Shown: positions 1 through 10,238, counted from the first letter of the stretch. The stretch is DNA of 64,000 nt from Notospermus geniculatus (GCA_002633025.1 NMRB01001005.1:23942-87941), one strand, 5' to 3'. Made by a program: numbers and translations. The notes: generated by a model not told the origin, from the letters alone.

Positions 1-937
1 AGGGTCCACATCCATTTCAACTCTGTACTAAGGAGAGTCGTCTCATCTGGACATGTCTCGAGGATGGTGAACCTCAGGTCCTCGACAGAATGACCTGGCA
101 ACTTGAAGTGGGCATAGAGTATCGAGCAGTCACGATCATCCTCTTTCCCTAATCTGATGTTGGACTTGTGGTTGTTCAACATGTTGTCTGTCCGACGTAC
201 TGATTGATGGTGGTGCATCTGGTACATGTGATGCAGTAGACCACATTTCTGCTGTCACAATTAGCGGGACCCCTCAGGCGGAGTGGATGGGACCTTCCCG
301 TGGAGGAACTAGTGATGTGGGAATGGGAGGGGAAGGAGATGCAAAGTTGACATTTCCGACCTCTCTTTGGTACTTTCCCTGAGCAAGGGTCACAGGTGGG
401 CTTGGCACGTTGGATCTCCTGTGTGGGGACCTTGGCTCTTACCAGCACATCACGAAGGTTTTTGGGTCTCCGGAATGCAATAAGGGGTGGCACAGGGCAG
501 CATTCCTTCATTGATGGGTTCAAATGAAGAATAGGAAGGAAACGGCGTGTGATTGCAGTAATGTCTGGCAGTCCAGGGTGATAGGTGATGACTAAGGGAA
601 TCTTGCGGGTTTTGGGGGACTGCTGGTTGTCTCGGACCTCACTTCTGTCGACACTCTGGTTAGCCTGGGGATCACCATCATCAGTTCTGTCTCTACTCCC
701 ATGCTGGGTATTGGTTTCCGTCGTAGTGGGAGAGTGGGCCCCCTGGCCGTCATGACGTTGGATCGCCCTTACTACTTCCCTTGCAACCATCCGTCTGTTA
801 TGTCCCCTGTCAGTTAGACTCGGGACCCAGTCGTTGTGTCGCTCCAGCCGCCGCACTACACTCCACAAACGACTGGGAAAGCAGGCTGCAAAATCAGCGG
901 CTAGCGTACCGACGACCACAACGACCATCTCGACCAA
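1..937 (-). mobile_element. Penelope-like retroelement fragment, GIY-YIG endonuclease end
   Basis: Read on the minus strand, this is the C-terminal part of a Penelope-like element. Around 380-520 the frame encodes the family's RRPKNLRDVLVRAK-type stretch. A Cys-rich linker follows, then NVVYCITCTRC and QYVGQT, the GIY-YIG endonuclease core. The frame stops at 176, but a one-base-shifted frame continues to the window edge with a conserved LNNHKSNIR-like segment, a HF..H motif and an E..WM end. The endonuclease therefore carries a frameshift. No reverse transcriptase domain lies upstream on this strand (938-1100 shows nothing similar), so the copy is 5'-truncated. The N-terminal 60 residues, rich in V and R, are not recognised. 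The GIY-YIG motifs are seen; the Penelope assignment rests on the combination with the RPKNLRD motif. Confidence 0.75.
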
Positions 938-1103
938 TAAATTACGTTACCAATTAAAAATTACTGAAAACATGCTTATATGATAACGAGGCACCATGTT
1001 TCTATCTGTCGATAATACATTTATGGGGTGTTAATCCAACCATTCAAAAGTTAGCTGTACATCGGGTCCCATTTTCCTGTACAAAACTCAGTTCTCGGAT
1101 CTA
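938..1103. other. Short AT-rich spacer, nothing recognised
   Basis: This spacer between the Penelope-like fragment and the gypsy pol has no open frame or repeat that I can support. Confidence 0.4.
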
Positions 1104-1807
1104 ATGAAGTCAGTGTTAGCGGCTCCTGAACTTAAAAAAAAAGGTGAAATTGGGGGGTTCCAACGTGGCGCCCCCTCCAAATTTGAAGATTGTCATCTAA
1201 GGAACGAATATACAAAAAGTGGTGCTTTTGTCCGCCGTGTCCCGATGGGGCCGAATTTTGAGGATAAGCTACTGGACTACAAGGACAGAGAAATGGAGAT
1301 TGATAAAATGAAACAGGAGTTTCCAGACGTTTTAACAGATGCCCTAGGTCATACAGACGTAATACAGCACGAAATAGAACTGTTTGGAGGCACCGAACCT
1401 ATCAAACAGAAACCTTATTCTTTGTCTCCGGCCAAGGAGAGAGCGGTTAAAACCCAGATTCCGGAAATGTTAAGAAAGGGTGTAATTGAGGAGTCAATTT
1501 CTCCCTGGCGATCGCCCGTGGTTATGGTTCCAAAACGAGGTACTGCTGATTTTAGAATGTGCATAGACTACCGAAAATTGAATTCACGGACAAAATTTGA
1601 TGCCTACCCGCACCAACCCCTGGAGAAAATTATGGCCGATTTTAAAGGTGCGAAGGTATTTTCAGTAATCGATCTTAAATCCGGGTACTGGCAGAAGTTA
1701 CGTGAGGAGGACCGTGAGCTCACGGCATTTTCTGTTGGTGAGAATTTGTATCAATTTAGAGTACTTTCGTTTGGCGTCAAAAATGGCTGCGCGACCTTCC
1801 AGAGACC
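1104..1807 (+). pseudogene. Gypsy reverse transcriptase, N-terminal half
   Basis: The frame carries classic gypsy RT landmarks: a VIEESISPWRSPVVMVPK segment (fingers), FRMCIDYRKLNSRT, VFSVIDLKSGYWQ (first catalytic Asp) and a FGVKNGCATFQ segment, where most relatives have FGL.NAP..FQ. The reading frame then runs straight into a MITE at about 1808. Host-element coding resumes at about 2514 after three MITE copies, so this is half a domain. About 230 residues are present. Confidence 0.85.
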
Positions 1808-2510
1808 AAAGGGCTCCGCACACTAGCGACTAAAATGGGGGCGACTACCGATGCGACTATTACGTCGCCTGCGATATTTACCTTTGAGATGGATCAGCGA
1901 TGTTTTCCACCACATCACTGATCTTCCAAGGAGGCATTTGTGGCAATCGAGTCAGCAAAAAGTGTAAAAACTGAAAATATGTTAGTCGCTTCGGTGGTCG
2001 CAAGGCCGGTCGCCTAGAAAATCGCTCGAAAAATCGCTGGTGTGCGGAGCCCTAAAGGGCTCCGCACACTGGCGACTAAAATAGGGGCGACTACCGATGC
2101 GACTACTACTTTGAGGTCGACTAGTGATGTTATCCACGACATCACTGATCTTCCAAAGAAGCATTTGTCGCAAACGAGTCAACAAAAACTAAAAAAACTA
2201 AAAATATGTTCAGTCGCCTCTGTGGTCGCAAGGCCGGTCGCCTAGAAAATCGCTCGAAAAATCGCCAGTCTGCGGTGCCCTTAAAGGGCTCCGCACACTG
2301 GCGACTAAAATAGGGGCGACTACCGATGCGACTACTACTTTGAGGTCGACTAGTGATGTTATCCACGACATCACTGATCTTCCAAAGAAGCATTTGTCGC
2401 AAACGAGTCAACAAAAACTAAAAAAACTAAAAATATGTTCAGTCGCCTCTGTGGTCGCAAGGGCGGTCGCCTAGAAAATCGCTCGAAAAATCGCCAGTCT
2501 GCGGAGCCCT
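1808..2510. mobile_element. Three tandem copies of a ~230-bp TIR MITE (TTAA type)
   Basis: Copies lie at about 1808-2053, 2056-2281 and 2285-2510. Each starts AGGGCTCCGCACAC and ends with its inverse GTGTGCGGAGCCCT or a one-base variant. The interior is rich in GGCGACTA and GTCGC words that also pair across the element. The right flank is TTAA (2511-2514), and TTAA also joins copies 2 and 3. The leftmost junction has no clean TTAA. A diverged relative at 20633-20865 has perfect TTAA target duplications, which supports the class. The array splits gypsy RT. There is no coding capacity. Confidence 0.8.
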
Positions 2511-2513
2511 TTA

Positions 2514-2848
2514 ATGGAGAAGGTCCTGAAGAAACGCGGTTGTCTCGGTCGGTGTTGCAAGGTCAACATAGATGATATCATTGTATACAGTTTGACCATT
2601 GCAGAACATTTGCAACACCTAAGGGAGGTTCTGCAGTGTTTGAGGGAGGCAGGATTAACGGCTTCGTTGTCCAAGAGTCGTTTCCTCCTTGATTCCGCTA
2701 GATACCTTGGTGTGGGAGTGTCAGGTGAGGGCTTTTCAGCTGATGAGGTAAAGGTCCAAGCCATCGTCAACTACGCACCCACTGAGAGCCGCAAAGAGCT
2801 AGATCGGTTTCTAGGGATGTGTGCTTGGTTCAATAAATTCATTCCTGC
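2514..2848 (+). pseudogene. Gypsy reverse transcriptase, C-terminal half
   Basis: This segment continues the RT interrupted at 1808. It contains a VNIDDIIVYS catalytic loop; the two Asp are kept, but the usual Tyr of the Y-x-D-D box is Ile here. A helix of the EHLQHLREVL type and the thumb/connection segment RYLGVGVSGEG follow. The frame ends at another foldback insertion near 2850. The Tyr replacement at the active site and the split domain argue for a dead copy. Confidence 0.8.
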
Positions 2849-2851
2849 CTA

Positions 2852-3117
2852 AAGTGCTTTTCAGAATGTCCAGTCATTTTTGCACTCATTTTACCTTGCA
2901 ATGGAACCTTACCACAAAAACCACAAACTGGCCACTTACCTGTGCATGTCGATTAACGGTTGGCCGACTTCTAACAGGACCTTGTTCGGGTCTACACTCT
3001 ATTCAAGATAATCATGCAATCATGCACATGTAATTGGCCAATTTGTGGTTTGTGGTTAGGTTCCATTGCAAGGTAAAATGAGTGCAAAAATGACTGGACA
3101 TTCTGAAAAGCACTTTA
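2852..3117. mobile_element. Foldback MITE in gypsy pol (TA target duplication)
   Basis: A near-perfect inverted repeat of about 75 bp per arm starts AAGTGCTTTTCAGAATGTCC and ends with its reverse complement. It encloses a short unpaired centre that includes a GGCCACTTACCTGTGCATG stretch. The dinucleotide TA lies on both sides, consistent with a Tc1/mariner-type target. It interrupts the pol frame between the RT thumb and RNase H. Confidence 0.75.
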
Positions 3118-3118
3118 C

Positions 3119-3396
3119 TCAACCATTGCAGAGCCTCTCTTTAAACTTCGTCGCAAAGACCAAACTTGGTCTTGGGATGATTCTTGTCAGAAGTCATTTG
3201 ATGCTTTGAAGGAAAAACTCTGCATGAGCCCGGTGTTAGCCCATCCTGAGAGTGGTGTAGATTTCCAGTTACACACAGATGCTAGTGGTGTGTCGGCCTT
3301 GGTGCGGCCTTGTACCAACTACAGAATGGTATTCTTCGACCGATAGGTTTCAGTAGTAGAACCCTAAACAGGGCAGAACGTAAATACAGTATAGCT
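3119..3396 (+). pseudogene. Gypsy RT connection and start of RNase H
   Basis: This segment encodes the connection region (FDALKEKLCMSPVLAHPE) and the start of RNase H with the LHTDAS motif carrying its first catalytic Asp. A frameshift around 3295 moves the reading into another frame, which continues as LQNGILRPIGFSSRTLN and AERKYS. The next foldback element cuts it off just before the conserved E of the second RNase H motif. Confidence 0.75.
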
Positions 3397-3946
3397 AACG
3401 TTAAAAGGGTAAATGTCGTCCTGGGTATATACAAAGATTACCCAGGATCTCAATCTTCACTAAAACAATACCCTGGGTGTAGTTTCGGTAGCCGTACATC
3501 ACCCAGCATCGTCGAATGACACCTGGATTCGTGGTTGACTCGCCCGTGGGCACATGGCCGGCTGAGGAATGTAAGGGTAAATGTCGTCCTGGGTATATAC
3601 AAAGATTACCCAGGATCTCAATCTTCACTAAAACAGTAGCCGGTAGCCGTACATCACCCAGCATCGTCGAATGACACCTGGATTCCGTCGTGGTTGACTC
3701 GCCCGTGGGCACATGGCCGGCTGAGGAATGTCATGAACAGCTACACTCAACAAGTACCGCGGCGAGAGACCGCGAGATTCCACGGGATTTCTAAATAGGA
3801 CTCGTTCCTAGGCACTGATTGCGGATGCTGGGTGATGTTCGGCTACCGAAACTACACCCAGGGCCTACTGTTTTAGTGAAGATTGAGATCCTGGGTAATC
3901 TTTGTAGGCCTATATACCCAGGACGACATTTACCCTTTGAGCTACA
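3397..3946. mobile_element. Foldback element with internal duplication in gypsy RNase H
   Basis: The outer arms are AGGGTAAATGTCGTCCTGGG at the left and the complement ending ACATTTACCCT at the right. The left half, including an ACCCAGCATCGTCGAATGAC segment, is present twice (about 3405-3560 and 3574-3732). The right arm occurs once (about 3820-3946), so the element has an unbalanced, partly duplicated left side. It carries no open frame of its own. Confidence 0.7.
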
Positions 3947-4148
3947 GTACTGTACAAAGAGAAATTCTCGCGGTAGTGTGGGCACTTGAAAAGTGGCGAA
4001 GTCTGATTGAAGATCGACATACAACGGTTGTGACTGACCACCAAGCTTTAGCATGGCTTTTCGGTAATAGGGCAAACCTGCCCCCCTTATTGTACCGTTG
4101 GGTCCTGAGAGTTCAGGAATTTGACTTTAGGTCCGCTACAGACCAGGG
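3947..4148 (+). pseudogene. Gypsy RNase H, C-terminal part
   Basis: The segment contains REILAVVWALEKWR (catalytic Glu region), then VVTDHQALAWL with the third catalytic Asp and a LLYRWVLRVQEFDF stretch, all typical of gypsy RNase H. It is cut by a small foldback element at about 4149. No stop occurs inside the segment. Confidence 0.8.
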
Positions 4149-4252
4149 TCCGTATTCATAAACGTCTTAAGTCTAAGTATGACACTTATCCTTTGTTCAA
4201 CACAAAAGATAAGTATCACACTTAGACTTAAGTAGTTTTATGAATACGGGGC
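4149..4252. mobile_element. Small foldback MITE, GTATTCATAAA family
   Basis: The arms read GTCCGTATTCATAAACG on the left and TTTTATGAATACGGGGC on the right, with inner arms TTAAGTCTAAG and CTTAGACTTAA. It is about 100 bp long. It lies within the last part of the RNase H coding sequence. Elements with similar ends occur at 32887-33132. Confidence 0.7.
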
Positions 4253-4640
4253 CTGGCAGACAAAATGTTGTCGCTGATGCACTGAGTAGGGACAGTAGGT
4301 TCAACCCTGTGTGTACTGTTGGAGTGTTATCTCTTGAAAATGAAACTGACCAAAATGCTCGATGTAGTTCTCCTACATGTAGTGTTGTTGATGAGAGACC
4401 TGAGTTTGAACACTGGATACAATGTGATCGCTGCGACCAATGGTATCATGATCATTGCGTAGGTGTGTATCCGGCGGAGGCTGAGGAGATGGACTTTGTA
4501 TGCTCCCAGTATGAGAGTAGTGCTGCCTCCCAGGCTGCACAATCTCCTGTCCGTCGGCCAGGTTATGACTCCCGTGTTCATGCTCAGGTCCTGCCGAAAC
4601 CTGATGAGTTGTTATCTATGCAGTTGGAAGATACGGAACT
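4253..4640 (+). pseudogene. Gypsy pol RNase H end plus PHD-finger-like segment
   Basis: The frame opens with NVVADALSRDSR, the usual end of gypsy RNase H. About 30 residues later it enters a PHD-type zinc finger: CSSPTC, then HWIQCDRCDQWYHDHCVGVY and a DFVCSQY end. The WIQCD..C..WYH..C pattern is the classic PHD core. The last zinc ligand is Tyr (CSQY instead of C..C), so the finger has probably decayed. A segment like VLPKPDELLSMQ, expected near the start of integrase, follows. PHD fingers bind histone H3 tails in other proteins; a targeting role here is inference. A PHD between RNase H and integrase is not part of the standard gypsy layout I know. Confidence 0.65.
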
Positions 4641-4660
4641 GAGACCAATTATACGTCTTT

Positions 4661-4968
4661 CATGGCAGAGAAAGAGATTGGGGACAGGGAGATGGTTGCT
4701 GGAGCTGTTGCCTGCATGGAAAAGTCAGCGAGTGAAAGAAAACTGAGATATGACCAGACCAGGTCAATTGTAAAATTGAAAGTAGGGGACAAAGTTCTCT
4801 TAAAAACACTATTTGTCGTCTGCGGACAAACATTTTGCGTCCAAGCTTGCTCCCCGATGGGAGGGCCCATATGTTATTGTAGAACAAGTCACCCCAGTTG
4901 ATTTCAAGATTGTGAGGGGCAGAAAACACTAGGAGACAAGACATGTGTCTCAGCTTAAGTTGTGGTCT
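4661..4968 (+). pseudogene. Gypsy integrase C-terminal end, core deleted
   Basis: After an internal deletion that removes the integrase catalytic core, the sequence resumes with a segment around ERKLRYDQTRS and VKLKVGDKVLL. A second frame follows with a GPYVIVEQVTPVDFKI-like end (4855-4920), matching the C-terminal SH3-like region of gypsy integrases. An in-frame stop near 4930 comes before the final SQLKLWSD. The frames are not continuous. Confidence 0.7.
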
Positions 4969-5660
4969 GACTAGTTGTGTAAAACAATGTGCTGTATTGT
5001 GGTAAATCTTACTGTACTAAGAATGTGAACTTAGGATATTATGAAATAGGGAATATTTCTGCATTGATTGTAACTTGAGAGGATTAGCTTTGGATAAATG
5101 TTCGATGACCTTGAGTATGGTACCTAACATGCGATTTCACCCATTGCCTAAGCTGAGGAAACCTTATCAATCTAGACATTTAAATTGTGAAATTTGCCTT
5201 TTTATCTGTGTTATTATTTTGTGTAATGGCAAGGGAGACTTCAAAGTTGTTTCAAAACCATTGGGTCTTGCCTGACCTAGGATATTGCTGGCTTAGCATG
5301 TGATTGATTATCTTGAATGAGAAATAGAAATAGGTTTTCCAAGGTGAAAGACATTGCTTCCTACCAGAATCGAACCCGCGATTATCTTGAATAGATAGAA
5401 TTGATTATCTTGAATAGAGAATTTCTGGATTTAAGAAATTCAGCAGACTTTGAAGGGTCTCTTGTCTCCTCCTACCCTACTGGGGGAGGGGGGGAGTGTA
5501 GTAGTCGCATATTAATTGTTCGTGAGTTTGTTCGTGTTGTGTTATTTTGAATTGCGTTGTGACGCTGTCTGCGCAGGCGCGTGGCAGTGAGACATGTGTT
5601 TGGCACAGTTGAAATGGAATGACCAACTGCTTTTATCAAAATAAAGCGGAATTCCAACAT
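4969..5660 (+). repeat. Gypsy 3' untranslated region, polypurine tract and LTR
   Basis: After pol come about 510 bp of non-coding sequence. A polypurine tract GGGGGAGGGGGGGAG ends at 5496, directly followed by TGTAGTAGTC. This is the expected junction between PPT and 3' LTR. The LTR would run from 5497 to a CAACA at about 5660 (TG...CA ends, about 164 bp) and contains AATAAA near 5641. An alternative end a few tens of bases further cannot be excluded. A TTGGAGGACCC word after the LTR resembles a gypsy primer-binding site, but no internal element follows. Confidence 0.6.
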
Positions 5661-5990
5661 TCGAGTGTTCTTGTTCAGTTTGGAGGACCCAGCATTGAGT
5701 AGGGCAGGAGTCGCCTTACACGTATTTCAACAATCATGTAATCATTTTGGAGCGTATTTGACTTCCTTGAAATGCAAGGCAATGCGTATTTGGCGAACAC
5801 TGCTACTCTTTTCATGCGTAAATTGAGCGAACACTGCTACTCTTTTCATGCGTAAATTGAGATTTCAGTGCGTAAAATACGTCCATACGCACGCTAAAGT
5901 CCTGTGGTGAGATGGTGGACGAAGCTACATGTAGGCCTACGTCAGTCATATGACACGCCGCACGCCAATTTTAGCAAACGCCCAGCTTTT
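5051..5990 (+). repeat. Local duplication of gypsy 3' end plus host flank, copy 1
   Basis: This block and 6118-6910 share the gypsy 3' UTR, PPT, LTR and about 300 bp of downstream host sequence. That host sequence includes the start of the PAN-gene intron (CGCACGCCAATTTTAGCAAA). Because host flank is included, this is a segmental duplication rather than two independent LTR insertions. Copy 1 also has a 34-bp tandem repeat (about 5801-5860) and is followed by four short GGTCATCGTTTTGTAGTA-type repeats (6004-6090). Confidence 0.7.
5318..5405 (-). mobile_element. Truncated tRNA-type SINE fragment with direct repeats
   Basis: Copy 1 of the duplicated gypsy tail has about 85 extra bases compared with copy 2 (6370-6390). 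The extra block contains AGAATCGAACCCGCG, a B-box on the minus strand. It is flanked by the repeated host word GATTATCTTGAAT, which also appears a third time at about 5402. The direct repeats and missing sequence in copy 2 indicate a short SINE insertion. Confidence 0.5.
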
Positions 5991-6117
5991 GTTCAAGTAC
6001 ATGGGGTCATCGTTTTGATGTAGGGTCATTGTTTTGTAGTACGTGGGGTCATCGTTTTGTAGTAGGTCATCGTTTTGTAGAAGTCATCGATCTTCGATCT
6101 TCGGTTTGTAGACACCC

Positions 6118-6910
6118 GGAATATTTCTGCATTAATTGTAACTTGAGAGGATTAGCTTTGGATAAATGTTCGATGACCTTGAGTATGGTACCTAACATGC
6201 GATTTCATCCATTGCCTAAGCTGAGGAAACCTTATCAATCTAGACATTTAAATTGTGAAATTTGCCTTTTTATCTGTATTATTATTTTGTGTAATGGCAA
6301 GGGAGACTTCAAAGTTGTTCCTAAACCATTGGGTCTTGCCTGACCTAGGATATTGCTGGCTTAGCATGTGATTGATTATCTTGAATAGAGAATTTCTGGA
6401 TTTAAGAAATTCAGCAGACTTTGAAGGGTCTCTTGTCTCCTCCTACCCTACTGGGGGAGGGGGAGTGTAGTAGTCGCATATTAATTGTTCGTGAGTTTGT
6501 TCGTGTTGTGTTCTTTTGAATTGCGTTGTGACGCTGTCTGCGCAGGCGCGTGGCAGTGAGACATGTGTTTGGCACAGTTGAAATGGAATGACCAACTGCT
6601 TTTATCGAAATAAAGCGGAATTCCAACATTCGAGTGTTCTTGTTCAGTTTGGAGGACCCAGCATTGAGTAGGGCAGGAGTCGCCTTACACGTATTTCAAC
6701 AATCATTTTGGAGCGTATTTGACTTCTTTGAAATGCAAGGCAATGCGTATTTGGCGAACACTGCTACTCTTTTCATGCGTAAATTGAGATTTCAGTGCGT
6801 AAAATACGTCCATACGCACGCTAAAGCCCTGTGGTGAGATGGTGGACGAAGCTACATGTACGTCAGTCTTATGACACGCCGCACGCCAATTTTAGCAAAC
6901 GCCCAGCTTT
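6118..6910 (+). repeat. Local duplication of gypsy 3' end plus host flank, copy 2
   Basis: This is the second copy of 5051-5990. It has a PPT ending at 6468, an LTR from 6469 and AATAAA near 6610. It then runs without a break into the intron of the first PAN-type gene copy. It lacks the SINE fragment and the 34-bp internal repeat of copy 1. Confidence 0.7.
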
Positions 6911-9212
6911 TGTTCATAAACCACGGTTTGTGCTTGAGAAACCACAGTTTCTGCTCACAAACCGCCGTTTCTGCTACAAAACACCAATTTTGATTTCTGC
7001 ATGCGTCCTTGCTGACACTGGAACCAATTTCACCACTTTTTGGAGTCTCGGAGCCCTCCCCCGACAAATTTCTGACACACTTCCTTCAACCTCGTCCCCA
7101 GGATCTAACTCGAAATTTCATTTTCGGCTTCGGCCGTTAGACCCTGGATTCACCTCCAAGATTCTCGGCACCTCGTCCCCAACGCTTATTTCAACCTCGG
7201 TTACAGTATAAATGATTGTAAAAAATATATATTTTCATAACTGTATTCTGAACATTTATATCTATCATCAGAAAGAATAATGTTTGCTAATGATATGAAA
7301 AATAAAATAAAATAAACCATATTTTAATCCATTTTCCGGGGTATTTCAAATTTCAAATTGGGTATGACGTCACGCCGATAGCCAATCACAGCCGAAGTAT
7401 TCGGTTAAACCGAATACTCACGTTCTGAAGCCAGGGCTTAACAAGCCAACGTTAAGCCCTGGGAACAAGGTTGACACTTCCTTTTGCACCATTTATAATT
7501 GAATTTTGCGACATTTCAGGGCCGTAAACCAGGGCGGTTCACCTATCGTCCCGGTCACGTGATCAAAATAAAAACCCCAATTGTGTACAATAGTTTATAT
7601 TACCACTCATCAAATGATGCCCTTGTGACCATAAAAATGGACCGGCGGAGTGGATGGACGGTCAGTAGTTTTAAAATCCAGCCTCTGATACGTGGTGATG
7701 TACCAATGGGCTCTTTCACTAGTGACCGTGAAGTTTTAATAGCTGGTGAATGTGGGGGTCATCTCATAATCATTTCACGGGAAGATGGCATTCAGTTTTA
7801 CCTAATTGATATGCAGGGAAAAAAGAAGGGTGTAATTGACTATGGGGATACCAAGCTCGAAACGTCTGTTTCAGAATGTCGAACGAACCAAGGAATTCAT
7901 CCTAGAGTGATAATAACCCACGGGTTCGAGGAGAAAAGGGCCTCCATTAGTTGTATTCGAGAGAGAGACGAGATGATTGCGTTTTGCCGAGTGAAGGAAG
8001 GGAGAAAGGGCAAAATGATTCGTGATATTACCACTCATCAAATGACGCCCTTGTGGCCATAAAAATGGACCGGCGGAGTGGATGGACGGTCAGTAGTTTT
8101 AAAATCCAGCCTCTGATGCGTGGTGATGTACCAATGGGCTCTTTCACTAGTGACCGTGAAGTTTTAATAGCTGGTGAATGTGGGGGTCATCTCATAATCA
8201 TTTCACGGGAAGATGGCATTCAGTTTTACCTGATTGATATGCAGGGAAAAAAGAAGGGTGTGATTGACTATGGAGATACCAAGCTCGAAACGTCTGTTTC
8301 AGAATGTCGAACGAACCAAGGAACTCATCCTAGAGTGATAATAACCCACGGGTTCGAGGGGAAAAGGGCCTCCATTAGTTGTATTCGAGAGAGAGACGAG
8401 ATGATTGCGTTTTGCCGAGTGAAGGAAGGGAGAAAGGGCAAAATGATTCGTGAAGTATTTTTTTTGCATCGTAGCCGCATGTATAAAAAAAGACGAGGAG
8501 TTATTTCACATTTTCGCACGTTGTCTCTCCAAGGGGATGTTATTGAGTATCCACGTATTTTGGAGAGAAAATCTGTTTTCAGAACCCGTCTCCACAGCCA
8601 CACTACGTTTGTTCATTCGGAGTTTGAGGGCCGGGTAGTTCTCAGTGTCGTGTTTGACGACACCAACGGAAAAGTCCTATTGGTTCTGTCCAATAGTGTA
8701 ATCATATGCTTAGACAAGGCAACATTACATAAAGAAACCTCCTACAGTGTTACAAAGAATGATATCATTGCTTTTAATGGTAGTCACAATTTCATCGGAA
8801 GGTTTAATGGCGACCTCTTGCAGTACGAGAGCCGGATTAGCCAGGACAGCAGGACGGTGCGGGTGATAAACACCGTCAAAGTGTACAGTCAAGCCGAATT
8901 CTTTGTGGGTCAACATTGATGATAATGTTGATCACAATGCTGATGATGAAGAAGATGATAATGCCCCGGGTGATAATGCTGCTGATGATGAAGATGATAG
9001 TCAGCCCGCCAAAACCTCTAATATAACTTTTGATGGCATTGTATGTTAAAATTGCTCCTGACCAATGGGTAGGTAAGTATGACTATGAAATTGTCTTTCA
9101 GAATCACCCGTTGGACAAGGCGATTTTGACCTCTGAAGGTCAAATTTCGGCTGACTATGATAATGCTAATGGTGAAGGCAATAGTGCTGATGACGAAGAT
9201 ACTGACTTCTAA
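6834..9212 (+). pseudogene. PAN-family tandem gene copy 1 (no exon 1, exon 2 broken)
   Basis: The intron (about 6834-7519, containing a TIR insertion at 7087-7473) and exon 2 from the TTTCAG acceptor at 7519 are present. The PAN-domain exon 1 seen in copies 2-4 is absent; gypsy sequence stands in its place. Within exon 2, about 428 bp (7601-8028) are repeated immediately (8029-8456). This shifts the frame and gives a stop at 8060. The second part is open from about 8053 to 8919. There, two bases are missing relative to copy 2 (GTGTACAGTC against GTGTATACAGTC), so the frame ends early and loses the acidic tail. At least three lesions make it a pseudogene. Confidence 0.75.
7087..7473. mobile_element. 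TIR transposon with 10-bp target duplication
   Basis: The terminal inverted repeats are CAACCTCGTCCCCAGG and, at the right, CCTGGGAACAAGGTTG. The host word ACACTTCCTT stands on both sides (7077-7086 and 7474-7483). It occurs once, uninterrupted, at the matching intron position of gene copy 2 (about 10887). The element is 387 bp with no transposase. A GGTTAAACCGAATACTC-type palindrome lies inside. Confidence 0.8.
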
Positions 9213-10238
9213 AGTAATAATTATCATTGTTCTGGCTCACTTTCGTCTAAATCATTTCGTGAATTGAAATCTCTGCTCTTTTTTCGCATTGAATGAGTTG
9301 CTTTCCTGCTCTTCGTGCAGTGTGGTGAAGCAAGGTACTGACACAAGGAAGGCTATCGTTGTAGCTGATTCTGATATATGGGCTTTGACTTGAATCATGT
9401 AAACATCTCAATAAAAGGACAAAACGAAAGATGCAAATGTCAACGTGATAACCACTGCTCAAATGTCACGCGATGAGTAAACGAAATTTCTGTAATGGAT
9501 ACGTGGGTTGGGATAAAAATCGCTTTTGCCGTTAACTTAAGTTGACGGGTCATGGATTGCATGTCGTCTGCTCATCCTAATTTGGTTGTATCAATTCTCG
9601 TATGCAATTCAATGTTAATCAATAAAATTCATACATGGATGTTTTGTTTTTACAGCTGAATGCATTGAAATCAATATTCACATCTATCGACTCTCTGATA
9701 AAGATCTGATTAGGACAAGCAGTTGACCTGTCATTATGGTTTCTTGGCGTATCGTCTGCTTTATTTGGTTAGAACGCGGGGATCGAGTGTTCGTGGTGAT
9801 AGGGAATGTTGGTTTAAGAATGCAAGTCTGGCTTCTGTGTATCTGTAGATTTCTGCCAGGTAATCTACAGGACAAGACCCCCTGAGATGGAGGGCTCACA
9901 GTTCTCGATTGTAACGTTTGTGTCGTGGCCGACTAGACGGCTGGCGTTACCCATTGAGAGCCGATGATTGCCCTTTGAGAGCCAATGGCTTTTGAGAGAC
10001 CACTAACACGATGAGACCCTTTACACGATCCTTCCACATTCAGTTCTAGACTAACGCAAGAGGACTGAAACGGTATTTATCGACAACACGTTAAAAACCT
10101 CCCATGGAAAAATGACTTTAAAACGTTTGGAACGGGCCGACGGACCGATGACGCCTTGGTATTTTAAAGCAGAATTAGTCTTCTGAGTGTAAAGTTGTAT
10201 GTTCATTGATGCAAAAACGATTCATTTTTCCACAAGAA
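9213..10238 (+). other. Intergenic sequence shared by the tandem gene copies
   Basis: No gene is seen here. The block 9240-9480 and 9640-10200 recurs downstream of copy 2 (12220-12380, 12745-13480) and copy 3 (14610-14770, 15130-15860), so it belongs to the tandem unit. It contains an uninterrupted GTAAACAT at 9399-9406, the empty site for a MITE present at 12388 and 14773. The last few hundred bases before each exon 1 are strongly conserved between copies and probably hold the promoter and 5' UTR. No TATA box can be claimed. Confidence 0.5.

Larger units (their letters stand above)
1104..4968 (+). mobile_element. Degenerate Ty3/gypsy LTR retrotransposon pol, interrupted by MITEs
   Basis: Pieces of one gypsy pol lie in order on the plus strand. 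They are the N-terminal half of reverse transcriptase (1104-1807), the RT C-terminal half with the catalytic-loop region (about 2514-2848), RT connection and RNase H (3119-3396 and 3947-4148), the end of RNase H with the typical NVVADALSR (about 4262-4290), a PHD-like segment, and the integrase C-terminus (about 4740-4968). Between the pieces are foldback insertions at 1808-2510, 2852-3117, about 3397-3946 and about 4149-4252. The integrase catalytic core (D,D,E) is absent, and the integrase end contains an in-frame stop near 4930. There is also a frameshift near 3300. The copy cannot code for a working polyprotein. No gag or protease was recognised upstream, and the 5' LTR is not in the window. 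Confidence 0.85.

Noticed and set aside
1808-2510. Regularly spaced direct repeats resembling an array
   Set aside because: The units are 230-bp MITEs with inverted ends, not short repeats with unique spacers; CRISPR is excluded.
5497-6650. Two independent gypsy LTR insertions
   Set aside because: Both LTRs share the same upstream 3' UTR and the same downstream host flank, so the pair is a local duplication.
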